Below, in pieces: positions 45,270-56,947 of a stretch of 64,000 nt of DNA. Positions within the stretch are counted from its first letter, which is position 1; the number at the start of each line of letters is the position of its first letter. A program made the position numbers and the translations under genes. Under the pieces are notes generated by a model. That model was not told where the DNA came from. It ran no database searches and saw only the letters and a list, made by a program, of their open reading frames with translations. This DNA comes from Zhengitettix transpicula (lineage: Eukaryota; Arthropoda; Insecta; Orthoptera; Tetrigidae): assembly GCA_037074705.1 (NCBI GenBank), contig CM073590.1, positions 116,518,100 through 116,582,099 on the forward strand, read 5' to 3'.

Positions 45270-45580
45270 TTGTTTCTTTATGAGCTGAGAGGGGATAGTT
45301 CCGTTCCTGAAGTAGCCATCCAAGTTACCGAACGTGAATCGTGGCATGGAGAGTCAATTTTCATATAAGTGACAGGTGATTCTTTGCCATGTGATCTTAC
45401 GGATGTAATAAACGACATCACGTTGTCCGCATGTCGCCACGGGTTATTCGCGTGCTCTCAGCATCCGATAATGAATCACAAATCAGTTACGCTTCGCATC
45501 CCATCATAGTTCTCAGCATGCATAATTGCATATTTCAGGTTAATACGTGACGCATTCCACAACTGTTTTTGTAATCAGCC
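45270..45580. other. Balanced-composition block, possible conserved noncoding element
   Basis: About 300 bp of near-even composition without an open frame. It holds homeodomain/POU-like sites ('catgcataattgcatat', 'gataatgaatcacaaatc'). It resembles no repeat in the window. Confidence 0.25.
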
Positions 45581-47309
45581 TCGTATATCTTTTAACTTAA
45601 AGAAAGGAATATGTGTGATTACTCAGATGTTTTACATATCACCTATCGATCTAGTAAACGTTATTTCTTGATTTACTGTACATGGTGAACTAAGTTTAAT
45701 CTGTAACTTTGAATGTTTAAGAATTAAATATAGTATTTATCATTTAAATGGCAAATAATATAGCACACTACAAAGATTCATGAGTCTGCTTAGTTACATA
45801 TTTTCAAAATTTATTTCACCTGGCTGTTAAAATCAAGCTGAACCACTCCTGAACAATATAAACAACCTGATACAATCATATCCCAAAGACAAGTAATAAT
45901 AATAAATAATTATAAACGTCTACGCCTTTAACCCACACTTAAAATTAATTATTAAAAGAACCCCAATCGCAAAGCCCATGCTGCAGAAGGCCTCTGGTCC
46001 TATAAATGGAAATAATTCAGGTCTCTATGTATCGGAGACATCACGATGAACCTCACTTGTCCATATGAGAAAGGTTAGTAGTGAATGTACTAGGCATTTT
46101 CCACTGACTAGAACATTTTTGGTTCAATAAAAATGTAAGTAATATCAGACACAAGAATCGCTTTACCGAATATATGCTTAATAATCATTCATGTGATTTT
46201 CTTCAAGAATATAAAATTTATATTAAAAATACTGATAATTGATCATTTGATAATATTAGAATTAATCAAGTTTGTTTAATTCAGTCAAACTTAAAATAAA
46301 AAACTAATCCTTTGGTTTGAAAATCTTAAATTTTGAATTTTAATGTGAATTTGGCAATTTTTCATATTTAAATTCAACTTGTCCAAAAATTATTTGATTC
46401 CTGGAGGAATTGTCAAATCATGTGAGTATCGGTTTCCAGCCAGTACTGCCTATTTTACGGAAAATAGTAAAACTTAAAGTCTACCGACAAAAAATCTTAT
46501 CTGCCTCAAATATAGAACATAGTAAAAATTTCAATATATTCAGAATCGCCAAAATTTTAAATACTCCTAGATTAAATTTTTATTTGAATTTGATGATTAA
46601 AAACATTATGGTTAATACTAAAATTAATAATATTCTTGTTTCAAAATTCATTAATGAAATATTGTTTTATTTTTAATTAAGTGTCAGTTGATATTAAAGT
46701 AAAGTACACAAATTGTTTATAAAATAGAGTATTTCAAACAATCTGTAAAGGTAATGTAGAACGTAGAACAAAAACTGTCACTTGTTGGATTTATTGTTTC
46801 GTACTTTTGCGTATCTGTCCGCATTTAGAATCGTATTTTGAAAAGGACAGCATCATAAAACAGACAAATTTATATTAGTTATATCTCTTTTAAAATTTAA
46901 TTTTGAAAACTTGTATAATTTATACAACAATATAAAATGATTACCATTACAATCTGTTTGACAAACTGAGACATTCTTGAAAGTTTTATTTTCACGTCTT
47001 AAACATCAAATTTACTCTAGCAGTGTGTTAGTTTCACTAAAAATATTCCTTTCTAATATTAGAATCTATTTCATTAAATTTTACTCAAGCTGTCTTTTGG
47101 CGACTTCCGAAATCGTCACGAGGTGATGATTCGGAATAAGTATACTAATTATGTAAGATATTTATTTTACTTTGCAATAATTAAAACATGCCTAAACGTC
47201 CATTAGTTTTCTTAGCATTTCATAGATTAGCAACAGTGTTATTGATTTTACGAAGTGAAGAAACAAGAAATGGGTTTGAGATCGCAAACCCCAGTTCATT
47301 TTTTTTGGG
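45581..47309. other. Intergenic AT-rich DNA
   Basis: An 88-codon plus-strand frame at 46410-46676 is lysine/asparagine/isoleucine rich and looks like chance in AT-rich DNA. Nothing else recognised. Confidence 0.45.
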
Positions 47310-47800
47310 TGTAGACAGGCTATTTATAGGGTAATCCGCATAGTGGCAACTCCCCTTTTATAGCATAGGAAAGGGATTTGAAAGGGGGGATGTGGAAGGG
47401 TAGAGGAAGGTAGCCAAGAGTTAACTAGGGCCCCCGGGCTATATTTTAAGGATCCTACCCGGCATTCGCCTAAAGCAATGCATGACAAGCCCTAGAAAAA
47501 CCTGCATCAGGTAGGTCGGGCATTGGGTACTTGTCCCACGCCCTTCCGATAGCGGGAGAGGAGTTTGCTGTGGGGACGCAGCATTCCCTTCTCCGTGCCT
47601 CGGCCTGTTTAGGAGGCAGTTGACCGACTATTACAATGGGAATAGCGGACAACTCTTACCGTATGACCAAGGTCTGTGACCCCGGAACATACACCTCTCA
47701 GAACAGGCCGAGGTGCCTCGGCTTGTGAGAACCATAGTTCAAAAATGGAGAGGAAAAGGCATCCCCAAAGGTAGCCCCTTCGAATCTCTGAGTTGTGAAG
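47310..47800 (-). repeat. Rp1 retroposon, near full-length copy
   Basis: Starts 'ttttttttgggtgtagacagg' and ends near 'gccccttcgaatctctgag'. The recurrent minus-strand frame is open for 60 codons (47470-47652) with AIGRAWDKYPMPDLPDAGFS. A deletion at 'cctaaagcaatgcatgacaa' breaks it afterwards. Together with the copies at 640 and 39368 it shows the longest version of the family. Confidence 0.85.
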
Positions 47801-48889
47801 TTTTTTGACGCTACCAGTTCGCGTAGTTCAAGTAAGAGGAAATTTTATTTCGCATCCTGATTATATTTTTATGCGTCCAGACATCTTTGTATCATCAGAT
47901 ATTTACGTGTATGATTATAATAGTGGTCGGCCAGAAGAAAGAAATTTACCATTTCGTTTTTATTTCAGAACTTGGTAAGCTGTTCACTAATATAACTTAG
48001 TATATTGTTTTTTCAGCTCATTTATGCAATCAACTCCGTAAAATAAACTTTTGTATCAGCTAAGGGTTATTTATTTCTAACAAAATTTTATACAGAATGC
48101 CATTTTATTTAGGATCAGTAAGTAATCGCTTGTATCTAAATGTACATGTAAAAGCAATTAGAAGAATTCGTGGAATTTTCCTTCGCCTTTTGGTAGATGT
48201 TTAGTCTTAACGACTTATTTAAATTTCTCCAATATTATTGCGTAATATTATCTACAGATTGTTTTTCAGTGTTCCAGACTATGGGAACCACGCCATGAGC
48301 AAACCCAAACCAATCCATGAATTTTCCAGCTTTTGGAACAGTTTCGGTTCAGTTCCAGCAGCTTTGACCAACTAATTGTAGGCCTACTGTTGATTCTACT
48401 GAAGAATAAAATAAATAATTCTCGTTTCATGAATAGTAATGAGGCGGCACAAAACTCAGTTGAATTCTGTTAAAAAATCCAAACACCGTTAAGAAAAGTT
48501 CGTTCGGGTACGTTTTCGTTTAGCGGTTAATATTACACAATTTTCATGTGGACACAATATACTTCTCTCAAGCCCACTTATTTTTAAACCAACGGTCTTT
48601 CAATCCTGCATTGTGGATTTCCAATTATTTATGATCGAACGAAGAGGATTCTGTAACAGTACAAATTGTACGTTCAGCTGCTTTTGAATTCAGCATCCCA
48701 CTTCTATACTGCTGAAACCGATGATAAAGGTTGTTTAGTGTTGAATGTAACCTATTTTAAAGCAATTATGGTTAAACATTCTATAACGAAGGGTTTTATA
48801 ATAATGATGAAAAATTCTGACATTCACAATAATGTAAATAAAAATTAATATAATATAAGTAAATATTCATTTCTAAAGTGTATATTAAA
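47801..48889. other. Intergenic AT-rich DNA
   Basis: No gene recognised. The right part (48666-48848, 60 codons open) precedes the hammerhead-like motif and may be element-derived. Confidence 0.45.
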
Positions 48890-48923
48890 CCTGAAGAGGT
48901 CCTAACACAGGACGAAACGTCGT
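48890..48923 (+). other. Hammerhead-ribozyme-like motif
   Basis: CTGAAGA is followed by a perfect 5-bp hairpin (GTCCT/AGGAC with a 5-base loop), then GAAACGTCG. The order and spacing match the motif in the Penelope arm at 2500-2537, again with one extra base before the stem. Probably a solo Penelope-type terminus. Confidence 0.45.
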
Positions 48924-49189
48924 TTATTTAATGTTTTGATAATAAAATTAATTTTCTGACATAAGAAGGATTTGTTCGAATTTGTACTTATCCATTTTTC
49001 ACTCGACAAGCACACACATTTAGTCATCATCATTACAGCAATCAAACTTGGTCAAACGTTATATTGTGAGATCTAACTGATAATATTATTTTTGCAATCT
49101 GTGTACCTTATGGAGTACTTTCATAGTGTAGTTAAGTGTCCCTTACTTGATTGACACTTTGAGGAACCACTTGTAAATACAAAAAAAAA
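48924..49189. other. Intergenic DNA
   Basis: Probably the remainder of a Penelope-type terminus, then unrecognised sequence up to the Jockey-like remnant. Confidence 0.35.
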
Positions 49190-49201
49190 CATTATGGAGC
49201 G

Positions 49202-49622
49202 GTTTCAAACGAAGACTCTTCGTGCTGGTATGTACCTAATAGAATACTGTTAAATGAAACAGCGAAAAGGGAAATTCGAAACCACGCCAAAAGGTACAAA
49301 GACGGACTAAGTGCCCACCCAAACCAACTTGTACATAATCTAATGTCAGAAGAAGAAGAAGAACCTTGAAGACTGAAGAAACTCAAGCCATCAGACCTAC
49401 CAACACGTTTTAACTAAAAATTGTATAGATATATTCTTGTATATTAATGTAATCCTAACGAATCTTGTCCCTGATATGCATGTACATTATATGTATAAAT
49501 GTAGAGGGCTTAATGGAACATTCCTCCACAAAACTATCGTATTATTATTAAAATCTGTAAACATGCATATTAATTATTGCCTCTTGGGCAGATTGTAAAC
49601 AAATGGAGTTATAATAAAAAAA
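49202..49622 (+). pseudogene. Jockey-like non-LTR element, 3' end (C-terminus plus 3' UTR)
   Basis: Translation from 49202 reads WYVPNRILLNETAKREIRNH, then KRYKDGLSAHPNQLVHNLM and PSDLPTRFN before TAA at 49415-49417. This is the C-terminus typical of Jockey-like reverse transcriptases in insects (WYVPN...I..E......Y..RL..HPN.L...L). One in-frame TGA interrupts it after a run of Glu codons. About 200 bp of 3' UTR follow, ending in an A-run at 49615-49622. Strong 5' truncation is normal for this class. It is on the opposite strand to the 18.6-19.6 kb remnant. Confidence 0.8.
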
Positions 49623-49872
49623 AATTAAGTGTAAACATTGTAGGTACGAGAGAAAAATCCTGAAAAGATCATGTCCCGGCCGAATTTACACAAACGATTC
49701 AATAGTACTTGAAGCGAGACCAATGCACAATTATAATTTTTGGTTTCCAAAATTTGGTCGCCCTGAACATATAAGTGGCACTTTACTTTGCAGAGGAAGA
49801 TAATAATTTTTAATAAATTCTGTACTAAGGAATCCCGTTCCATTATCGTTACTTCACTATTTTTATTTACAG

Positions 49873-50006
49873 GACGAGAGACACATTATAGAATCGAAGC
49901 TTTACGACTTACTACAGACGCCCACTCAATTATGAATCAGGACTGGGAGGATGCGTGCAATGTCCCACAGCGGCCCACACGTGATGTGAGCCCCACGCCA
50001 CCCTAG
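49873..50006 (+). other. Candidate exon, unrecognised
   Basis: 'tcactatttttatttacag' ends at 49872 and is a good acceptor. The plus strand then stays open in one frame (GRETHYRIEALRLTTDAHSI...) to a stop at 50004-50006. The block is GC-rich and merges into the E-box cluster. An 88-codon frame on the minus strand (49930-50196) overlaps, so coding strand is uncertain. Confidence 0.25.
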
Positions 50007-50097
50007 GCCAGGCCAGCGACCACGAGACACGTGAGGACGTGTCGACGTCCGCCGAGACATCAGCTCCCCGGCGTGCACGACAACCGCCCCACACGTG
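49978..50097. promoter_or_regulatory. Cluster of three CACGTG E-boxes in a CpG-rich patch
   Basis: Exact CACGTG at 49978-49983, 50028-50033 and 50092-50097, with two GACGTC/GTCGAC-type palindromes between them. CACGTG is bound by bHLH factors such as Myc/Max, USF and Clock/Cycle. In DNA of ~33% GC three such sites in 120 bp are unexpected, but local GC is high. No target gene is visible. Confidence 0.35.
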
Positions 50098-50110
50098 TCT
50101 CTTTAAGTGG

Positions 50111-52640
50111 AGTGCCACGCTTCTCTCTGACTGAATATGAATGCTCTTCTGGAATACCATTATACTCGCAATCCTCACGCGACAACTCCGACGCAAAGAA
50201 GAAAGATCAGTGACGATATTACAAGAGTCCGCAACGTGATCAGCGGACCAAAATCAGTAATCCAGATATCAATGAAATGAGGGACGAGGTAAAAACTTAT
50301 GCTCAATCCTCTCGCATAAATTTTTTTGGAAAGTTTTAAAAATTTAGGTACATTTTGAAAATATAGCCTAAATTGAATTTTTGAAACTGCTATTGCTTCA
50401 AGAAAAGAATAAATGGTTCATTCAGATTTTTCCATCCTAATCTGTTAATTCACTTTCACAGATTTATAGCAGAACATTATTGAAAGCATTTATTTTATTC
50501 TTTAATTAATTCAATGTGGGCTATCTATCCACAACATCCATTCCTAAAAAGAGACCGTGATTGCAGGGTAACATTTAATTAACTGATAAAGAAAGCCCAC
50601 ATGTGCCCTGCAGTCGGCGTTTGCAGCGATAGCATGCAATAATAAAGTTTGTAATACGGAACACAAATCTGTTTCTAACGAATGGCGAATTTCATGAATA
50701 TGCGACTAGAAATAGATCAGATCCGGCTAGAATTACCTTTTTATCTACCAGAAATGTATTCACTGTGCAGAGATAATTTGATATAATAGTCTTTAGATGT
50801 AAATAACAATAACTGAAAGAGTTTTGAGAATCGGTATAAGAATATTTTATTAAAATACGCGTTTTACTAACTATAAGATTTTCTCGATCATTTTTCCAAT
50901 AGTTGAAATTAAAATTATTATTTCTGCAAAAGTGACCATTATTCCTCTAAAGGCTTATAATTTTTTAAAAACAAACCAATTTTACTGATTTTCTGATGTA
51001 ATTTTCATTAAAAACTATGTATCTAAAAAGTATAAAAATTCGTTAGACTCAATAGCTTCAATCTTCTTTCCTTTTTATAGTTAAAACTTAAGTTCTTGTC
51101 TTTAATTTGTTTAAAATAATCTCTAAAACGAAAAAGCCTTTCTATACAAATTTAATGTTCATAAGTTTTATTGTAGTAAAAAATTGTTTTTAACGTAAAA
51201 ATGTTGTGGCGTTAATCAAAGACACTGTATAATATTTATATTTTATTTAAATATTGAAGAAACTTGCTTTCAATGTGTATATTACACTATAGAGGAAATA
51301 AATATAGCGAAGGTATTATTTATTCATATGTTTATATTTTAAGGAAAAATCTGAGTTTAAAATGAACGCCTTGTAAATTGGAATTAATCATTGACTAGAG
51401 TCATATTCGTTCTGTGTAGAATAATCACGGTATCTATGGAAGGACAGTAACATAATTTGACATAAATGTTTCATGTTAAGTTAAAGATTTAAGCAGATTA
51501 GAACATACGTAAAATGATGGAATGTTAAGTAAATACATCAAAATTTAAGTGCATAAACTGTATAGTATATTTTTGTAGGATAATTTTATTATGAAGCCCA
51601 ATATTGGAATACACGGTTAAAAAAAGTAGTTTCAGCGTAATATCGCTCTTGTTTTTAAGCTAGAAAACAACAGTCGCATATGAAAATTAATCCCGTTAGG
51701 TATCTGCATTCCACCTAAGACGTTGCTCCCAATCTTCCTAGGAGGTCCCAGCCGCTACTAGTTAATCGTTTAGATTCTCTATTTTCAATAGAGATTCAGA
51801 TTACAAACCTTTCCGGAATAAATTAATTGTGGTATTTCACGTACGTCATAAGCAACATGAGATAAACAGTACATCAGTTATTCTATGAATACCTTATCTT
51901 TCTTTGACAATTCTCTATACCTCAATTGACGATAGAAGATTCTCATTTTTTCAAAATTTTATTCTGATCGTAACAATTACCTCCAATGGAATATTCCAGT
52001 TTGACTTCTTCAGTCGACGCTTTGCTTGAACTATGAAATTACGAAATGTCATTATTCGTAATTTTATTTGGAATGCTAAGTTTAGTTAGAAGAAATAATA
52101 TACGATATTATTTAAATAGAACCATTTCTCTTAAAATAATAATTATAAACACCTTGAAAAAATTGAATTTTAATAGTTCGCACTCGTTTTGATTATCAAC
52201 TGATTTTACCAAATTTACTTAAACATTCGGTCTACGGAAAAAAATCTATAAAATGTTTCTACTCACGAATATACTTTCCTCGATAATTCTATATACGTTC
52301 ACAGTCGCAAAGACACAAAACAATTTTGTATTCACAATTACTACTATAATTATATTCAAATTTTGTCCTGTGGGATCAGACTGCTGTCTCTGGAATTCAA
52401 CCATCCAAGTGCATTCTTCATCTTCCGATGGCAAAATAATAAAGAAAAGTGTTTGGAAAAACAAGAATAGAGACTCTAAAAACCAATATTAGTACTCTAA
52501 AAGAGACTCGAGATTTTCAAACTGTAGAACTCGGAAGGTAAAATCTTCTGTGGAAGGTAAGAAAGTTGTCAGAATAAATGTAATGACATAAATTTGAAAA
52601 ATATAAAAATATATATAGTTATTTACAGTGTTAAAATTGC
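50111..52640. other. Intergenic AT-rich DNA
   Basis: Over 2.5 kb, no gene recognised. The patch 50570-50740 has balanced composition and no open frame. Overlapping frames on both strands at 52246-52492 are a chance effect. Confidence 0.5.
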
Positions 52641-52739
52641 AATGTCAGTAATAATATATATTGTAATACTAATGAGAGGCTGTAATTATTTTAAATAATT
52701 GGATTGTTAACGGTACAAATTCTTAAAAGACAACAATGT

Positions 52740-53480
52740 CGGCGTGCTTTGTTGCGAGCCGCTAGCACTGTCTGAGGCCAGTCTGTCTGAAATCGTAGGA
52801 GGGAGCGGAACATTGAGAGAGAACGAACAGCGTGGCCCAAGTTTAAAATTCGACCGAGAGAGTTATAAGTTTTAAAATCCAAGTATAAAGTTTGTACATT
52901 GTAAAAAAAAACCGCAAAGAAGAATCAAATATTTAGCGCCACATTCAGATTGATACGCAAGTAACAATATGTTTGGCTGATGACCCGAAGGTGCAGCAGA
53001 TCGAGTTCCCGAAGGAAAATCCAATAACTACGACCGTGAGTATGACTATTAAGTGTAGAATCTGTTATTCATGGCCTTTTAGTGTAAAAAATAGTGTGAT
53101 AGAGATCCGAAACCAAGTCTGGTACCAGCAGGACATTTTGTAAGTAGAAACCAAATTAATTAAGTTTGTAAACGATAGTTAAAGGTATTAGTCAGATTCT
53201 GTTCGTCTCATTTTTGGTTTTGGATTGTTAATTACTTAACTTATAAATTCTTTGATTGTTCTTTACCTATCAAGCCCAAGTAAACAACCCTGAGAGAATT
53301 GTTATCAAATTGCTAAATTTTGAGATTTAAATGTATTTAACCACCGAGAAAATGTCGTAAATTTATATTCAATAAAGTAAATTGTTTTATAATGGTTTTG
53401 TATTATTTAGAAGGCCCAACAAATTATAAATAAAATATTTGTTTGTTAAATTAAATTTCGGCGTGCCAATGCAACATGGC
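52740..53480 (+). mobile_element. LTR-like sequence, plus orientation
   Basis: The 53040-53480 part aligns with the LTR on the other strand at 53563-54530. Shared blocks are 'ctggtaccag', 'tgtaaacgatagttaaagg', 'tagtcagatt', and 'tatcaagcccaagtaaa' near the end. It ends '...aaatttcggcgtgcc', which resembles the LTR/primer-site junction of the other copy (TTGGCG...). The left boundary is uncertain. Its divergence from the other copy means they belong to related, not identical, elements. No gag or pol is present. Confidence 0.45.
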
Positions 53481-53487
53481 ACATGGC

Positions 53488-53508
53488 ATATATATATATA
53501 TATATATT
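53488..53508. repeat. (AT)n microsatellite
   Basis: Lies between the two inverted LTR-like sequences. A similar run follows the second one at 54531-54546. Confidence 0.9.
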
Positions 53509-54530
53509 GTAATAATCAAAGAGATGGCGTTAATTTATTTGCCCCACGTTGAGCGCCAATTATGTAGCAATAAAAAATAAGGCTTTATTTAAATGAAGTA
53601 ATAATCAAAATTTAAAACAAAATAAAATTTATTATTCAAACTCAAAAACAATTACAATCAAAATCTTTATATTTCAGGGCCTTTACTGGGTTTGATAATG
53701 AACAAACAAAAATGATTTAAAATCTTATTAACAAAACAGTTTACAATTTACCTAAACAATATGAAATAAATTAAAAGGTAAAGAAATTAACTTTGATTGA
53801 CAATTAAAAGGGAACTAAATCTGACTTTATCCTTTAATTAGCGTTTACAATATTATTTAAAATTATGTTACTTACGGACCGTCGGTCTGGTACCGGAACA
53901 ATCAATTTTTATCTCGTTCGGAAACTTTTACACTTTAATTTTTTACTCATCAGGCCTTGGTTTTCACTGACTCTAATTAATACTTTTTAGTTTGCCAAAT
54001 GTTGGTTCTCTGTTCGTTAAGGATATGTTATTCACTCGTTCTTACGATAATTAGACGCTGGATGCAATTACTTGGTCTTCCAAAGTTGAAACACTGGTCT
54101 AATTTGAGAATAGAAATTAGACTTCTGCACTCAAAATGTTTATCGATGAATATTTGGATATTTATTATGACAAAATTGTTCTAACCGGTCTCGCTGTTCT
54201 ACTACCGGTATCTGGACTCTTTCTAAATACTTCACCCGTCCACAGCAATCTTTCGGCACCAATTCTATCCTAGCTGTCTGCATACGTAAAACTGCCTTTG
54301 ACTTTCCTGGCTGGCTGCATACGTAAAACTGACTTTGACTTTCCTGGCTGGCTGTATACGTAAAACTCACCCAGACTTTCGTGCGCGCAAACGCCATTTT
54401 GACATTTCGACAAAGCAGCCGAGCTCGCTTTTCCATTGTTGCTTTGTTCGATCAGACCGCTATAATGGATTTATCAAACAATTTAAATTTTATGCCCAAA
54501 CAATTAATGGCCTAATTAATTGACATTACA
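53509..54530 (-). mobile_element. LTR plus primer-binding-site stub of an LTR retrotransposon
   Basis: On the minus strand an LTR of 968 bp runs from TGTAATG (right end, 54530) to GCTACA (left end, 53563). It is followed after four bases by TGGCGCTCAACGTGGGGC, which looks like a primer-binding site. About 30 bp of leader remain before the sequence stops at the AT tract. LTR ends of the form TG...CA and an adjacent site complementary to a tRNA 3' end are diagnostic, but the primer tRNA is not identified. The U3-side part holds a triplicated 37-bp repeat. Internal genes are absent. Confidence 0.6.
54273..54383. repeat. 37-bp tandem repeat, three units
   Basis: Three units each carry 'gct(g)gctg.atacgtaaaact' followed by 'tttgactttcctg' or a variant, with 37-bp spacing between 'tacgtaaaact' cores. 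It lies in the U3-side half of the putative LTR, where enhancer repeats often occur. A 98-codon minus-strand frame across it repeats for the same reason. Confidence 0.85.
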
Positions 54531-54546
54531 ATATATATATATATAT

Positions 54547-55682
54547 GACAATATCAATTATCTAGATTATATGGAAACTAGCATGTCCTAGAAGAAATCA
54601 TGTATTTGAAATCGAATAATGCAATATAATTTAAAATTCAGAAGTATTCCTCATATACTAGATATTTACAAAATCGAAGACTTTTATAAATTATATTTTA
54701 ATCATTTTTCAATAATGTGGTACCAAATTTTCGGCCATATCCATTACGTGGTTTCATTTTTACTATCGAACAAAGCAAATGGTTTAATATTATTTTCAAA
54801 CAATTATGTGAATGAATTTAAACGTGGTCGGAAATCCACAAAACAACTGATGAACATCGTTCCGGACGTCCTTTGAGGTGACTATCCAGTAATTATCTAT
54901 ATAATACACAATACGGTGTTTATTAAACAACGAGTCAAATTGTGCGAAGTTTAGACGTCACGATAGTATCACATGGCTAAGTGGTTCTAATATATTCACA
55001 CAAAAAAGGGTTTCGATAAGTATCTGCAAGATATGTGACGCTGGTTGCAATCCTGATAAGATACACACCTGCCGATCCAATACACAGGCAAGAAAGATTC
55101 GAAACATTGTTGGTGTAAACGAACGGTAAAATCTACCATCGAGAAGTTGTTTTTTGGGGAAGTTCGTGGAACTATCCACATCGCCTATATAGGAAGAACA
55201 AACAATAAGTGGTTATTCGTCTTTATTTATCGCATTTGCACTATTCGGAAACCCCCATTTTTTCTCTTTCCTTTAAAACAGGCTTTACAAAAAAAATGAC
55301 GTCGAACGAGGTAATAATTGTTGAAACAAACATATATTTAAGTATCTTCCGATAACATCCATTCTGGATGGCTTAAAAAGTAATAGAAACGATGGGCTAT
55401 GTGCAGAGATTATCTTGAGAAAAGAAACGAATATCCCGTGTTTGTTCATATTTTTTGTAAATCATAATTTATCTACTCTCGTATATTCCACGTATTGCCA
55501 TTCGAATCGGAAAACCTTAATGACTGATTTCACAAGTATGCTCCAATCCCGGAAAGGAGTATGTATATAGGTAATTTAGGAAAAATTATTTTAGTATAAG
55601 TACTTTTAGTATAAGAAAATTATAGATGCTACAAAGGTAGTAGAAGAAAAATAATGTTGGTAATATATGGTTCCATTTGCAG
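54547..55682. other. Intergenic AT-rich DNA
   Basis: No gene recognised. 'cctgataagatacacacctg' near 55052 and 'attcgaaacattg' near 55097 are weakly like the Penelope-terminus boxes. Confidence 0.4.
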
Positions 55683-55838
55683 ATCTCATATTTGTCAACC
55701 AGCTTTGTTCTTCAGTTCGTGAGCTACGCCCAGCAAAGCGACCTGATAGTTTGGCAGACGGAAGAACTGGATCAAAGCAGCCCAGTCTGGAAAGGAATGA
55801 AGAATATGAGTTGGCAGCTTGTAAATGTCATTTCTTAA
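55683..55838 (+). CDS. Candidate host exon, MAM-domain-like
   Basis: 'tatggttccatttgcag'-type acceptor ends at 55682. In phase 0 the plus strand reads FVLQFVSYAQQ, SDLIVWQTEELDQSS and PVWKGMKNMSWQLVNV before TAA at 55836-55838. The pattern (hydrophobic strand, L.VW......., a .VW..G/K...W.LV.V segment) recalls the middle of MAM domains of extracellular receptors, where '(L)W...G.QG..W....V' is typical. A donor-like 'ctt|gtaaat' at 55821 would give an exact 138-nt exon. Composition is more balanced than the flanks. No neighbouring exons were found, so this could be one exon of a gene with very long introns, or chance. The domain call is tentative. Confidence 0.35.
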   Translation: MSYLSTSFVLQFVSYAQQSDLIVWQTEELDQSSPVWKGMKNMSWQLVNVIS

Positions 55839-56665
55839 ATCTACATCGACGTCATTAGGACGCATATAAAAATATAATAAATACTTTTTATTTCAAAATC
55901 TGTATATTTACGATATCATGTATGATCTGGGTCATGGATAAAACTTTAAAGTACAAAATATTTTATTTCCTTTCCGATAAAAATATTCAGAGTAAATTAA
56001 ATTTTAACTTGTTATAAATAATCATATATCGATCATGTACAATATTTTCATTTCTGTATGAAGGACGGGAATCAAAATTTTAATACACAAAAAATAAAAA
56101 CTGCATTATTAAATTGTAACTGTATGAAATTTTTTATGCCTATTGATGAAGTTAATTTAAGTAACTGGTCGATGTACCATTGGTTCATTCTCCCGAATCG
56201 ATCTGTATACAATCTTAAATATGAATTGTTGAATTATCCCAAACCAATGATGAAAGTAAAATGACAGGTAGAGATAATTTATTTATAATGATTAATAAGA
56301 ATAATTGCTACATTTAAACTTGTGGAACTCAGATTCATAGCTGTCCTTAATCTGTGTGAATGTTTGGCTTGAATTATAGAAAAGGAATTGTTGCTAAGAG
56401 CTGGTGGAAAGAAGAAACATTAACAGCAGAATTAAGTGAAGGAAGGGAGAAACATTCAGCACATATACACAATAATAATACATGGAAAACATTGCTACAT
56501 ATATATTACGCCAACCATTTCAATGGCGAAATCTCTCTTAATTAAACTTTCATATCCATAGTCTATATTCAAACTTATTTTTCTTCCATTCTTCTCTACC
56601 TTTTGACTGAAATCACCTTTATTCTCACCCTAAGAATTGACCGTCTTCTTTGACCTATATATCAC
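55839..56665. other. Intergenic AT-rich DNA
   Basis: Two plus-strand frames of 60-70 codons (56058-56264, 56360-56545) have no recognised motif. Confidence 0.45.
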
Positions 56666-56947
56666 TAATTAGATGAAATATCCAAAAACAGACAAAATTA
56701 AGTGATGATATAAATAACAAAAATGTTTCTGTGATCTTTGTTCCTTTCGTCAGGTGATTGTAAAAAACACGAGAGCCAGGAGCGACACAACCGCAAAATT
56801 ACAGTTGACAAACTCTGCGGTTGTGTCGCTCCTGGCTCACGTGCTTTTCACAATCACCTGACGAAAGGAACAAGGATGCCACAAACGTTTGGGTGGTATT
56901 TATATTATCACTTAATTTGGTCTGTAATTGGCTATTTCATCTAATTA
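56666..56947. mobile_element. Fold-back element, family FB, copy 2
   Basis: A 282-bp near-perfect hairpin. Both ends are TAATTAGATGAAATA read inwards. The arms continue through 'gaccaaattaagtgat' and 'tcctttcgtcaggtgattg', then 'gagccaggagcgacacaacc', to a loop near 56790-56815. The outer ~90 bp per side match the copy at 11231-11460. The inner 45 bp of each arm are specific to this copy. It carries no gene. The 127-codon frame starting at 56821 arises from the hairpin arm. Confidence 0.85.

Noticed and set aside
46410..46676. 88-codon frame as Penelope or other protein
   Set aside because: Lys/Asn/Ile-rich, no conserved motif. A possible GIY-YIG-like hint upstream (46140-46230) was too weak to keep.
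54140..54436. 98-codon minus-strand frame as a gene
   Set aside because: It lies inside the putative LTR and repeats because of the 37-bp tandem units.
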